The translations under genes were made by a program, and so were the position numbers. A stretch of DNA of 64,000 nt from VRUE01 sp963745915 (GTDB taxonomy: Bacteria > Actinomycetota > Thermoleophilia > Solirubrobacterales > 70-9), in NCBI GenBank assembly GCA_963745915.1, contig CAVUZA010000002.1, forward strand, positions 1,984,001 through 2,048,000. The letters run 5' to 3'. Below are positions 1-7,717 of the stretch, piece after piece. The notes under the pieces are model-generated. The model did not search any database, had not been told where the DNA came from, and saw only the letters and a program-made list of their open reading frames with translations. Position 1 is the stretch's first letter. Each line of letters begins with the position of its first letter.

Positions 1-161
1 GGCAGCGACTTCGCCCGCACCGACCGCCCGTCGATCCGCCGCCCCTTCTTCTTCGCCGCGTACACCGTCCCGCCGAGGCTGAGGAAGAGCGCCAGCCCGG
101 CCAGCACCAGCGCCGGCGAAGGCAGCCGCGATCCCCGTCTCGTCGCCCTGGAAGCCCACAT
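1..161 (-). CDS. Secreted or membrane-anchored protein, N-terminal fragment
   Basis: Reading leftward from an ATG at 161-159, a good ribosome-binding sequence (GGGAGGGACGGT) precedes the start, and the frame stays open to the window edge. The 53 visible residues begin MWASRATRRGSRLPSPALVL and continue with a hydrophobic segment ending LGGTVYAA, then KKKGRRIDGRSVRAKSL. A short basic N terminus, one hydrophobic helix with an AxA-like end and a following I-x-G-R/K-S-V motif recur at the start of many exported proteins of Thermoleophilia. The body and function lie outside the window. It is divergent from the gene starting at 271, and the 109-bp gap between them would hold both promoters. Confidence 0.7.
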   Translation of the reverse strand, partial: MWASRATRRGSRLPSPALVLAGLALFLSLGGTVYAAKKKGRRIDGRSVRAKSL

Positions 162-270
162 ACCGTCCCTCCCGAACTCCGCTGTTTACGGCAGCGACCA
201 TAGGCCGGGGCTCCCGCGCGGGCCAACTCGATTGGACGAAAGTCCGGAAGCTGGCTAGGTTCCGGCATCC

Positions 271-1179
271 GTGAGGATCGCCTCCTGCCTGATCGCCCTC
301 GTCTTGCTCACTCCCGCTGCGGCCTGGGCGGGGTCGGGGCCGCGGACGCCGATCGGGCTGCGGGCGCCGGTCGAAATGCGGCTCAGCGGCTCGGGCGGCT
401 ACCGGGTGCGGCTGGCGGCGGCGGGGCACGCGGTGGCGCTGAGCGTCGTCCGCGGCCCGTTTGCGGCCGGCTACGTCACCCACCGAGGTCGCGTCTCCGG
501 CGGCTTGGTGCGGGCGCGCTTCGGCCGCTTCGGCCGGGTCGCGCTGCGCTTCCACCCGCGCGGCGGGGTGCAGCGCGAAGCGCCACTGTTCGGCTGCCGC
601 GGCCGGCCCCGGCTGCTCCGCCACGGCTACTACGCCGGCACGATCCGCTTCCGCGGCGAGCGCGGCTACGTCCGCGTCCGCGCCGGCCGCGCCCGCGGCA
701 CGCGCGCCTGGCTGCGCCACTGGGACTGCCCGCTGCCCTTCCGCGGCCGGGCGGCGTCGCCCACCGGCCCCGAGGCGCGGCTCGAACGCTTCATCGAAGA
801 GGCCGAAACGGGGGTCGTCTCGCTCGACGCCGCGACCCGCCGCCGCCGCACCTACTTCGGCGCGCTCGGCGTCCGCAAGGGCCGCCGGCAGGAGCGGCCG
901 ATCTTCTTCGCCGGCACCGCGAGCCGCCGGCCCGGGCTGGCGGTCTACCACTCGGCCGTGGTCGCCGGCCCCCGCCGCGACTTTCCGGTCGACGGCCGGC
1001 TCGACGCGGTGCGGGTCCGGCCGCCGCTCCCGTTCCGCGGCAGCGCCAGCTTCACCCGGGCGCCCGGCGGCGCGACCGCCTGGCGCGGCCCGCTGCGCGT
1101 CCACCTTCCCGGCCTCGGCGACGTCCGCCTCGCCGGCATTCGCTTCGCCGCCCGGCTGCGGATCGCCGCCTCCTTCTGA
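271..1179 (+). CDS. Secreted hypothetical protein
   Basis: A 302-residue protein starting at GTG. Residues 1-20 (MRIASCLIALVLLTPAAAWA) form a typical Sec signal peptide with cleavage after AWA. The mature part is Arg/Gly-rich and probably beta-rich, with two Cys in the pattern FGCRGRPRLL and HWDCPLPF and the phrase GTIRFRGERGYVRVRAGRARG. Conserved hypothetical exported proteins of Solirubrobacterales have this kind of F-x-G-x-IRFRGE core, so it is likely a lineage-specific extracytoplasmic protein; no enzymatic motif is visible. It stands alone, and its stop codon abuts the inverted repeat at 1182. Confidence 0.65.
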   Translation: MRIASCLIALVLLTPAAAWAGSGPRTPIGLRAPVEMRLSGSGGYRVRLAAAGHAVALSVVRGPFAAGYVTHRGRVSGGLVRARFGRFGRVALRFHPRGGVQREAPLFGCRGRPRLLRHGYYAGTIRFRGERGYVRVRAGRARGTRAWLRHWDCPLPFRGRAASPTGPEARLERFIEEAETGVVSLDAATRRRRTYFGALGVRKGRRQERPIFFAGTASRRPGLAVYHSAVVAGPRRDFPVDGRLDAVRVRPPLPFRGSASFTRAPGGATAWRGPLRVHLPGLGDVRLAGIRFAARLRIAASF

Positions 1180-1181
1180 GT

Positions 1182-1229
1182 ACGTGCCGTCCCGGGGAGG
1201 TCAGAAATGACCTCCCCGGGACGGCACGT
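1182..1229. repeat. Inverted repeat, family A (copy 1)
   Basis: A perfect 22-bp inverted repeat: arms 1182-1203 and 1208-1229 around a GAAA tetraloop. The outer part reads ACGTGCCGTCCC. It begins two bases after the stop codon of the preceding gene and has no T-tract. Related copies lie at 44143-44192 and 50480-50529. Confidence 0.9.
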
Positions 1230-1257
1230 CGGCGGGGCGGGTAGACTGGCCGGCGTA

Positions 1258-1432
1258 AATACGGTCGGTGGTCAAGGGAAGTCCGGTGAGAAGCCGGCGC
1301 GGTCCCGCCACTGTGACCGGGTCATGGACGTCGCAGGCGCCTCGGCGCCAGCCACTGGGGAGGACACCGATTCCCCGGGAAGGCGCGGCGGACGATAGTC
1401 CCGGGAGCCAGGAGACCTGTCCGCCGGCCAGC
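1258..1432 (+). promoter_or_regulatory. Adenosylcobalamin (B12) riboswitch
   Basis: The segment carries the hallmark B12-box elements in order: AAGGGAAGTCCGGTGAGAAG followed by CCGGCGCGGTCCCGCCACTGT near 1275-1313, and the 3' element GGGAGCCAGGAGACCTG near 1403-1419. It lies directly upstream of the DUF4430/ECF gene set, so it should repress those genes when adenosylcobalamin is plentiful. This is the strongest evidence that the following ECF transporter handles cobalamin or a corrinoid precursor. The outer boundaries are approximate. Confidence 0.93.
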
Positions 1433-1433
1433 C

Positions 1434-1463
1434 ATGACAACCCTCGAGGAAAGGGTGGCTTAA
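1434..1463 (+). other. Possible 9-residue leader ORF between riboswitch and first gene
   Basis: ATG at 1434 opens MTTLEERVA and stops at TAA 1461-1463, immediately touching the ATG of the next gene (TAAATG). The sequence GAGGAAAGGG inside it is also the best ribosome-binding site of the downstream gene, so translation of this mini-ORF and access to that site would be coupled. It may be chance; nothing beyond position and perfect abutment supports it. Confidence 0.2.
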
Positions 1464-2225
1464 ATGCCAAGACTCATCCCGTTCCGGCTGGCGGCCGCGT
1501 GCTCGCTGGCTCTCCTGTCCCTGTTCTCCCTCGCCGCCGTGGCGAGCGCCAAGAAGGCGCCGACCGCGGAGCTGCGCGTGGTCGGCAAGAGCGGCAAGGT
1601 GCTCGCCGAAAAGGAGCTGGCGCTGGGCGGCAGCGCCGCGGTCAAGACCAGCCCCAAGGCGACCTGCTTCGGCCCCGGCAGCGGCGGCAGCGGCAAGAAG
1701 GTGACGCTGAAGACGGCGACCGCCCTCGGCGCCCTGTTCAAGGCCGCCTCGCTGACCAGGTCGCTGCGGCCGCTGCTCGTCTCCGACCACTTCGACTTCG
1801 GCCTCGCCCTCTGCGGGGTCGGCGGCTCGGTGGCGAAGGGCACGGCGTCCTGGTACCTGAAGGTCAACCACAAGGGCCCCTCGGTCGGCGGCGAATCGGT
1901 CAAGCTGCACCGCGGCGACGAGGTGCTCTGGGACCTGGCGCCGTCGTTCCCCTACCCGGACGAGCTGGCCCTGCAGGCGCCCGACCGGGTCAAGGCGGGC
2001 AAGCCCTTCCAGGTGAAGGTGCTCGCCTACGACGAAAAGGGCAAGAAGAGGCCGGCGGCCGGGGTCACGGTCAGCGGCGCCTCCGGCCCGACCGACGCCA
2101 GGGGCAGGGCGACGGTCACGCTGGCCCGCCCGGCCCGCCTGATCGCCCGCGGCGGCGGCGCGATCCCCTCCGCCCGCGAGGCGGTCTGCGTCGGGGGGAA
2201 GTGCCCCGGCAAGCGGGGTAAGTGA
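1464..2225 (+). CDS. Secreted DUF4430 (transcobalamin C-terminal-like) protein
   Basis: 253 residues. Residues 1-29 are a signal peptide (cleavage after AVASA). The central region around residue 130 reads SWYLKVNHKGPSVGGESV followed by GDEVLWDL, the arrangement of DUF4430, the fold of the small beta domain of transcobalamin and intrinsic factor. Residues from about 170 on look like an immunoglobulin-like beta domain with KPFQVKVLAYDEKGKK and a G-x-T-D-x-x-G-x-A-T-V-T-L motif. Four Cys (TCFGPG, LCGVGG, VCVGGKC) could form disulfides. First gene after the B12 riboswitch; its stop overlaps the next start (GTGA). Likely role: extracytoplasmic corrinoid capture for the ECF importer. The binding role is inferred. 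Confidence 0.8.
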   Translation: MPRLIPFRLAAACSLALLSLFSLAAVASAKKAPTAELRVVGKSGKVLAEKELALGGSAAVKTSPKATCFGPGSGGSGKKVTLKTATALGALFKAASLTRSLRPLLVSDHFDFGLALCGVGGSVAKGTASWYLKVNHKGPSVGGESVKLHRGDEVLWDLAPSFPYPDELALQAPDRVKAGKPFQVKVLAYDEKGKKRPAAGVTVSGASGPTDARGRATVTLARPARLIARGGGAIPSAREAVCVGGKCPGKRGK

Positions 2226-3133
2226 CGCGTCGCCGCGGCACCGCGGCCGCGATCGCGCTGCTGCTGGCGGCGTCGGTCGCGGCCGCGGGCTGCGGCGTTG
2301 GCCCCGGCGACGGGGTCGGGGAGGTCGAGCTGACGGTGACGCGGGACTACGGGGCCGTGCCCGTGCTGCACCGCCGGCTCGGCGTCTCCGAGTCCGACAC
2401 GGTGATGCGGGCGCTCGAACGCGGCGCCGAGATCACCACCCGCTACGGCGGCGGCTTCGTGCAGTCGATCGAGGGCCTGGAGGGGGGTGGGGCCGGCGAC
2501 CCGGCCTGGTTCTACTACGTCAACGGGCTCTGGGCGCCGCTCGGCGCCGCCGAGTACGACCTGCACGGCGACGAGGAGATCTGGTGGGACTACCGCGACT
2601 GGAGCGTCGGCGAGCGGGTCGCCGCCGCGGTCGGCTCCTGGCCGCAGCCGTTCCGCGACGGCTACGAGGGGCGCCGTCACCCGACCGTGGTGCTCTGCCG
2701 CGGCGGCGGCCCAGCCTGCGGCGAGGTGCGGCGCCGGCTGCGCGGTGCCGGGGCGACGCTGACCGGCCGGGACGACGGCGAGGCGATCCGGGTCCTGGTC
2801 GGTCCCTGGCCGCGGCTCTCCGGCGACCGCGACGCCGCGCTGCTCGCGAGCGGGGTGCGGCGCAGCGGCGTGTTCGCCGAGTTCGGGCCCGGGCCGGGGG
2901 GGACACGCCTGCGCGGCCTCGACCAGGAGGGCGAGGCGGTGCGGGCCTTCGGCCGCGACGCCGGCCTGGTCGCGGCGACCCGGCGCGAAGGCGAGCCGCC
3001 GGCCTGGCTGGTGACCGGCGCGACCGCGGCCGCGGTGCGCGCCGCCGCCGGGCTGCTCGACGCCGCCAGCCTGCGCGACCGCTACGGGGTCGCGGTCGAA
3101 GACGGCGAAGAGGCGCCGCTGCCGCTCCGATGA
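2222..3133 (+). CDS. DUF4430 lipoprotein
   Basis: 303 residues from a GTG overlapping the previous stop by four bases. The signal peptide ends in lipobox VAAAGC (Cys24), so the mature protein should be lipid-anchored on the outer face of the membrane. Around residues 90-120 lies GDPAWFYYVNGLWAPLG followed by GDEEIWWDYRDW, a clear DUF4430 signature (W-x-Y-x-V-N-G, then D-x-x-x-W-x-Y). The C-terminal half is a less recognisable alpha/beta region. With the preceding secreted DUF4430 protein it probably supplies the beta-domain half of a transcobalamin-like B12 receptor, the toroid half being fused to the S component at 5811. Its stop overlaps the ATG of the T component (ATGA). Confidence 0.8.
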   Translation: MTRRRGTAAAIALLLAASVAAAGCGVGPGDGVGEVELTVTRDYGAVPVLHRRLGVSESDTVMRALERGAEITTRYGGGFVQSIEGLEGGGAGDPAWFYYVNGLWAPLGAAEYDLHGDEEIWWDYRDWSVGERVAAAVGSWPQPFRDGYEGRRHPTVVLCRGGGPACGEVRRRLRGAGATLTGRDDGEAIRVLVGPWPRLSGDRDAALLASGVRRSGVFAEFGPGPGGTRLRGLDQEGEAVRAFGRDAGLVAATRREGEPPAWLVTGATAAAVRAAAGLLDAASLRDRYGVAVEDGEEAPLPLR

Positions 3134-4116
3134 GGTCGCCGTTCGCCTACCTGCCGCGCCAGGGGCCGCTGCAAGCGGCCTCGCCGGGCGCCGCCGTCGC
3201 CTACCTCGGGGCACTCGTCGCCGTCGCCTTCCTCTACTCCAACCCGGTCGTGCTGCTCGCCGACGGCGCCGCGCTCGTCCTCGCCGGCCGCCTGGCCGGC
3301 GCCCGCGCCGCGGTGCGGGCCGCGCTCTGGATGGGGCTGACCCTGGCGCTGCTGATCGTCGCCGTCAACGCCCTCGTCGTCAGCCGCGGCGAGACCGTGC
3401 TGCTGCGCCTCGGCGACCTGCCCCTGCTCAGCGACGTGGTCACCGCCGAGGCGCTCGCCGCCGGCGCCGTGCTCGGCCTGCGGGCGGCGGTGGTGATGGT
3501 CGCCTTCGCCGTCTACTCGGCCTGCGTCGACCCCGACCGGGTGCTGCGCGCCCTGCGCCCGCTGGCCCGCCGCTCGGCGCTGACCGCGACCCTGGTCTCG
3601 CGCCTGGTCCCGGTCGCCGCCGCCGACGCCGCCCGCCTGCGCGACGCCGCCCGCCTGCGCGGCCCGGGCGCCGCCCCGGTCGGCCGCGCCCCGATGGCCC
3701 GCCGCCTGCTCGCCGGCTCTCTCGACCGCGCCGTCGACGTCGCCGCCACCCTCGAGCTGCGCGGCTACTCGCTGGAGCCCGCCGCGCACCCAAGCCCCAG
3801 CCGACCCCACCGGGGTGCAACGCGTTTGCGTGCATATACCCCGCAAACGCGTTTCACCATGGGGCGGGGAGGGGTTCGGTCGCGCTATGACCGGCGCTTC
3901 TACGCGGTCGGCGCCGTCGTGCTCGCCGCCGCCATCGCCGCCAAGGCCCTCGGCGCCGACGCCTTCGCCGAATACCCCGCGGTCGAGGTCGGCGCGCCGC
4001 CGGCGACCCTCCTCCTCGCCGCCGTCCTCCCGCTCAGCGGTCTCGCCCCCCGCCAGCCCGCGCCCCGCCCGCGGCGAACTGCATCAAATTCCAGCCTCGC
4101 CAGAGCTGGAATTTGA
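3130..4116 (+). CDS. ECF transporter T component (EcfT)
   Basis: 328 residues, ATG overlapping the previous TGA. Membrane helices alternate with a cytoplasmic segment containing SALTATLVSRLVPVAAADAARLRDAARLRG and LELRGYS; the A-R-x-x-R-G and E-x-R-G-Y helices are the coupling elements that dock on the two ATPases. It belongs to the CbiQ/EcfT family and provides the scaffold of the energy-coupling module. Two inverted repeats are translated as part of it: one at 3814-3858 inside the loop before the last helices, one at 4074-4126 forming the C-terminal residues (RRTASNSSLARAGI) and the stop codon. Compared with family members the inserted loop and tail look foreign. Confidence 0.85.
   Translation: MRSPFAYLPRQGPLQAASPGAAVAYLGALVAVAFLYSNPVVLLADGAALVLAGRLAGARAAVRAALWMGLTLALLIVAVNALVVSRGETVLLRLGDLPLLSDVVTAEALAAGAVLGLRAAVVMVAFAVYSACVDPDRVLRALRPLARRSALTATLVSRLVPVAAADAARLRDAARLRGPGAAPVGRAPMARRLLAGSLDRAVDVAATLELRGYSLEPAAHPSPSRPHRGATRLRAYTPQTRFTMGRGGVRSRYDRRFYAVGAVVLAAAIAAKALGADAFAEYPAVEVGAPPATLLLAAVLPLSGLAPRQPAPRPRRTASNSSLARAGI
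3814..3858. repeat. Inverted repeat, family C (copy 1), inside ecfT
   Basis: Arms 3814-3830 and 3842-3858 (GGTGCAACGCGTTTGCG against its complement, 16 of 17 matched) with an 11-nt loop. Translated in frame within EcfT. Other family C copies: 7718-7762 and 56526-56570. Confidence 0.88.
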
Positions 4117-4126
4117 TGCAGTTCGC
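4074..4126. repeat. Inverted repeat, family B (copy 1), spanning ecfT stop and ecfA start
   Basis: Perfect 22-bp arms at 4074-4095 and 4105-4126 (core AACTGCATCAAATTCCAGC), 9-nt loop. The right arm contains TTTGATGCAG, which supplies both the TGA that ends ecfT and the ATG that starts ecfA. Other copies: 45642-45698 and 52035-52087. Confidence 0.92.
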
Positions 4127-5810
4127 GATCGACACCCGCCAGGGGCCGGCGCTCGCGGTCGGCTCGCTGACCTACTCCTACCCAGGCGCCGCGCGGCCGG
4201 CCCTGCGCGACGTCTCGCTCGAGCTGGCCGCGGGCGAGCTGGCGGTCCTCGCCGGCCGCTCGGCCTACGGCAAGTCGACCCTGCTGCGCGCCGCCTGCGG
4301 CCTCGTCCCGCATTTCCACGGCGGTGAGATCGAGGGCTCCGTGCGGGTCGCCGGGGTCGACGCCCTGCTCGCCGGCCCCGGTGAGCTGGCCGCCCAGGTC
4401 GGCTACGTCGCCCAGGACCCCGAGACCCAGGTCGTCTCGACCACGGTGGCGGCGGAGATCGAGCTGCCCCTGGAGATGCGCGGCGACCCGCCGCCGGCGC
4501 GGGCCCGGGCGGTCGAGGAGGTCGCCCTCGCCCTGGCGATCCCGCACCTGCTCGGCCGCGCCGTCGACACCCTCTCCGGCGGCGAGCTGCAGCGGGTCGC
4601 GCTCGCCGCCGCCCTGGTCACCCGCCCCGGCCTCGTCCTCCTCGACGAGCCCACCTCGCAGCTCGACCCGGTCGCCGGCGACGAGCTGATCTGGCTCCTG
4701 CGCCGCCTCAACGAGGAGTGGGGGGTGACGATCCTGCTCGCCGAGCACCGCCTCGAGCGCTGCCTCGCCGCCGCCGACCGGGTGGTGGCGATGGACTCGG
4801 GCGCCGTCGCCTTCGACGGGCCGCCGCGCGACTTCCTGGTCTGGGCCCAGGAGGCGGACACGGCGCTCGAGACCCCGGCGGCGCGGCTCTTCTCGCTTTG
4901 CGGGATCGAGCCGCTGCCGGTCGGGGTTCGCGATGCGCGTCAAACGCTCCAGGGCCTGGGAGTCGGGCACCCTCCTCAGCTGCGGAGTAGGAGGGTGCCC
5001 GACCCCCGGGCCTCGGACCCCGTCCTCGAGGCCAGGGCGCTGTGGGTTGCCCTGGACTCCGGAGGCGAGCCGCGCGACGTCCTGCGCGGGGTCGACCTCG
5101 CGGTTCACCGCGGCGAACGGGTGGCGCTGATGGGACGCAACGGCGCCGGCAAGAGCACGCTGCTGCGCGCCGCTGCCGGGCTGGTCGAGCCGGTGCGGGG
5201 CAAGGTCGGCGCCCCTGGCGGGATCGCCCTCCTCACCCAGAACCCCGGCGACTACCTGGTCCGCGAGCGGGTCGGCGACGAGCTGCCGGGAGAGGCGGGC
5301 GCCGCAGCGCTGCGGACCGTCGGCCTCGAGCACGCGGTCGGGGCCGACCCGCGCGACCTCTCCGGCGGCGAGCGGCAGCGGCTGGCGCTCGCCATCGCCC
5401 TCGCCGGGCGCATGCAGGGCGAAGAGCTACCCGGCCTGGTCGCCCTCGACGAGCCCACCCGCGGCATGGACCGCGCCCGCAAGGACGAGCTCGTCGCCCT
5501 GATCGGCGAGCTGGCCGGCCGCGGCGCCGGCCTCCTGGTCGCCACCCACGACGTCGAGTTCGCCGCCGCCTTCGCCGAGCGGGTCGTCCTGCTCGGCGAC
5601 GGGGTCGCGATCGCCGACGGCCCCGCCGCCGAGGTCCTCTCCGGCGGCTGGTACTTCGCCACCGAGGTCGCCCGCGTCCTCGACCTGCCCGGCGTCATCA
5701 CCCCCGACCAGGGCGCCGCCGCCCTCACGGGTGCTGCGGTCGCAGTTGTTCCCCGCATGCGGGGACAAGTACGACCGCAACGGGGTTTGGGCGGGGAGGG
5801 GGGTGGCTGA
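4116..5810 (+). CDS. ECF transporter double ATPase (EcfA-EcfA' fusion)
   Basis: 564 residues with two ABC ATPase domains in one chain. Domain 1: Walker A GRSAYGKST (about residue 48), Q-loop QDPETQ, signature LSGGELQRV, Walker B LVLLDEPTSQLD, switch His in AEHRLE. Domain 2: Walker A GRNGAGKST (about 342), Q-loop TQNPGDYL, signature LSGGERQRL, Walker B LVALDEPTRGMD, switch TH. QDPETQ is typical of ECF ATPases. The inter-domain linker is encoded by the inverted repeat at 4953-5012 and the C-terminal tail by the one at 5735-5779. ATG 4116 lies inside a third repeat; a TTG one codon upstream is the alternative. It powers B12 uptake with EcfT and the S component. Confidence 0.9.
   Translation: MQFAIDTRQGPALAVGSLTYSYPGAARPALRDVSLELAAGELAVLAGRSAYGKSTLLRAACGLVPHFHGGEIEGSVRVAGVDALLAGPGELAAQVGYVAQDPETQVVSTTVAAEIELPLEMRGDPPPARARAVEEVALALAIPHLLGRAVDTLSGGELQRVALAAALVTRPGLVLLDEPTSQLDPVAGDELIWLLRRLNEEWGVTILLAEHRLERCLAAADRVVAMDSGAVAFDGPPRDFLVWAQEADTALETPAARLFSLCGIEPLPVGVRDARQTLQGLGVGHPPQLRSRRVPDPRASDPVLEARALWVALDSGGEPRDVLRGVDLAVHRGERVALMGRNGAGKSTLLRAAAGLVEPVRGKVGAPGGIALLTQNPGDYLVRERVGDELPGEAGAAALRTVGLEHAVGADPRDLSGGERQRLALAIALAGRMQGEELPGLVALDEPTRGMDRARKDELVALIGELAGRGAGLLVATHDVEFAAAFAERVVLLGDGVAIADGPAAEVLSGGWYFATEVARVLDLPGVITPDQGAAALTGAAVAVVPRMRGQVRPQRGLGGEGGG
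4953..5012. repeat. Inverted repeat inside the ATPase linker
   Basis: Arms 4953-4976 and 4989-5012 (core AGTCGGGCACCCTCCT), 22 of 24 matched, 12-nt loop. Translated in frame as the linker GLGVGHPPQLRSRRVPDPRA between the two ATPase domains. Confidence 0.9.
5735..5779. repeat. Inverted repeat, family F (copy 1), in the ecfA 3' end
   Basis: Imperfect arms TGCGGTCGCAGTTGTTCCCC... (5735-5756) and 5759-5779 ending TACGACCGCA. Translated as the C-terminal tail of the ATPase. The related copy at 30326-30390 shares GTCGYAGTTSTTCC and ACAAGTRCGAC. Confidence 0.75.
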
Positions 5811-7679
5811 GTGTCCTGGCAGCTGGCGAGCTTTCTGGTGCTTTTGGGGGTGTTGCTTGGGGGGTTTGCCTGGTATGAGCGCTCGCGGCCGCCGGCGCAG
5901 GTGGTCGCCCTGGTCGCGGCGCTGGCGGCGCTGGCGATCGCCGGCCGGGTCGCTTTCGCCGCCTTCCCCAACGTCAAGCCGACGACCGACATCGTCGTCT
6001 TCGCCGGCTACGCGCTCGGCCCGGCGCCCGGCTTCGCCGTCGGCGCCCTCGCCGGCCTGGTCTCCAACTTCTGGTTCGGGCAGGGGCCGTGGACGCCGTG
6101 GCAGATGGTCGGCTGGGGGATGTGCGGCGTGCTCGGCGCGGCGCTGGCCCTGGGCACGCGCAACGCGTCTCGCCTCGCCCTCGCCGCGACCTGCGGTTTC
6201 GCCGGGATCGCCTACGGTGTTCTGCTGAACTTCTCTTTGATGGCGACCTACGGCGGAGAACTCTCGATCGCGCGCTTCCTGGCGCTGGAGGCGCGCGCCG
6301 TGCCCTTCGACGCCGCGCACGCGATCGGCAACGTCGCCTTCGCCCTGCTCGCCGGCCCGGCGATGGTGCGGATGCTGAGCCGCTTCCGCTCCCGCTTCCA
6401 GTGGCGGGTGCCGGCGGTGGCGACCGCTGCGATGCTCGCCCTGCTGCTGCCGGCCCTGGTCCCGGCCCCGGCCGAGGCCGCCTACGGCCGCGCCGCCGAC
6501 TGGCTCGAAGCCCAGCAGAACGCCGACGGCGGCTACGGCTCCACGCAGGACTCCGACTCGAGCGCCGCGATCACCGGCTGGGCGATGCTCGGCCTCGCCG
6601 CCGCCGGCCGCAACCCCTACGACGTCGCCCGCCTCGGCCGCACGCCGCTCGACTCGCTGCGCGCCCACCTCGACGAAGTCAGCAGCGCCGGCGACCTGGC
6701 GCGGACGATCCTCGCCCTGGAGGCCGCCGGCGCCAACCCGCGCTCCTTCGCCGGCCGCAACCTGGTCTCCGACCTGCTCGGCCGCCGCGCCGCCAACGGC
6801 TCCTTCGCCGGCTGGCCCGGGACGACCTCGTTCAGCATCGTCGCCCTGCGCACCGCCGGGGCCAGCGGCGGGCTGGAAAAGACGATCTCCTGGCTGGCCA
6901 AGGTCCAGAACGACGACGGCGGCTGGGGAGACGTCCCCGGCCAGCCCAGCAACGTCGACGTCACCGCCGCGGCGATGCAGGCGATCCCGGACACCAAGGG
7001 CGCCCAGCGCGGGCTCTCCTACCTGCGCAAGCACCAGCACCGCGACGGCGGCTTCGCCCTCGGCGGCGGTGGGGCGAGCAACAGCCAGTCGACCGCCTGG
7101 GCGGTGCAGGGGATGATCGCGGTCGGCGCCGACCCGGCCAAGGCCGGGCCCGGCGGCGCCAGCGCCAGCGACTACCTCGACGCCCAGCAGGCCAGCGACG
7201 GCCACTACCGCTACTCGGCTGGCAGCGACCAGACCCCGGTCTGGGTGACCGCCGAGGCGCTGGCGCCCGCCGCCGGCGACGCGCTGCCGGTCCCGCCCCC
7301 GAAGCGCAAGCCCCAGCCCAAGACCTCGCCCGCCCCGGCGCTGACGCCGCCGCCCTCGAGCGTCCCGGCGCCGTCGCTGCCCGGCGCCGACGTGCCGGCG
7401 GTGCCCTCGACCCCGCCCTCGGGCAGCGGCGTCGGCGGCAGCGGCAGCGGCGCCCCGCCCCCGGTCGCCGAAGCGACGCCGCCCGCGGGCGGCGGCATCC
7501 CCGGCACCGGGCTGCCGCCGGCCGAGTCGGAGTCGCCGCCGACCGCCACCGGCACCCCGGCCGCGGCGATCGAGGGCACCGACCCGGCCTCGCCCTGGAT
7601 CGCGATCGGCATCGGCCTCGCCGCCACCGCCGCCGCGATCGCCGCCCCCTGGCTGCTCGGCCGTCGCTTCGGCTGGTAG
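5811..7679 (+). CDS. ECF S component fused to an alpha/alpha-toroid (prenyltransferase-like repeat) domain
   Basis: 622 residues, GTG start directly after the ATPase stop. Residues 1-205: about six membrane helices with FPNVKPTTDIVVFAGYALGP and FGQGPWTPWQMVGWG, an ECF substrate-binding (S) component. Residues 222-480: repeated Q-x-x-D-G-G-(Y/W/F) units (QQNADGGYG, VQNDDGGWGD, HQHRDGGFAL, QQASDGHYR) of the squalene-cyclase/prenyltransferase toroid fold, without cyclase catalytic motifs. Residues 490-590: Pro/Ser/Gly-rich linker. Residues 592-615: terminal membrane helix. The toroid must be extracytoplasmic. Transcobalamin and intrinsic factor combine exactly such an alpha6-alpha6 toroid with a DUF4430-like domain, so this fusion plus the two upstream DUF4430 proteins suggests a B12 receptor built into an ECF importer. 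Confidence 0.85.
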   Translation: MSWQLASFLVLLGVLLGGFAWYERSRPPAQVVALVAALAALAIAGRVAFAAFPNVKPTTDIVVFAGYALGPAPGFAVGALAGLVSNFWFGQGPWTPWQMVGWGMCGVLGAALALGTRNASRLALAATCGFAGIAYGVLLNFSLMATYGGELSIARFLALEARAVPFDAAHAIGNVAFALLAGPAMVRMLSRFRSRFQWRVPAVATAAMLALLLPALVPAPAEAAYGRAADWLEAQQNADGGYGSTQDSDSSAAITGWAMLGLAAAGRNPYDVARLGRTPLDSLRAHLDEVSSAGDLARTILALEAAGANPRSFAGRNLVSDLLGRRAANGSFAGWPGTTSFSIVALRTAGASGGLEKTISWLAKVQNDDGGWGDVPGQPSNVDVTAAAMQAIPDTKGAQRGLSYLRKHQHRDGGFALGGGGASNSQSTAWAVQGMIAVGADPAKAGPGGASASDYLDAQQASDGHYRYSAGSDQTPVWVTAEALAPAAGDALPVPPPKRKPQPKTSPAPALTPPPSSVPAPSLPGADVPAVPSTPPSGSGVGGSGSGAPPPVAEATPPAGGGIPGTGLPPAESESPPTATGTPAAAIEGTDPASPWIAIGIGLAATAAAIAAPWLLGRRFGW

Positions 7680-7717
7680 CGCTACGCGGTTTGTCCCACC
7701 CGCGTCGCCGCTATCGG

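Noticed and set aside
5811..7679. Treating the toroid repeats as a squalene cyclase or prenyltransferase enzyme
   Set aside because: No DxDD-like or zinc-binding catalytic residues were seen, and the domain is extracytoplasmic and attached to an ECF S component.
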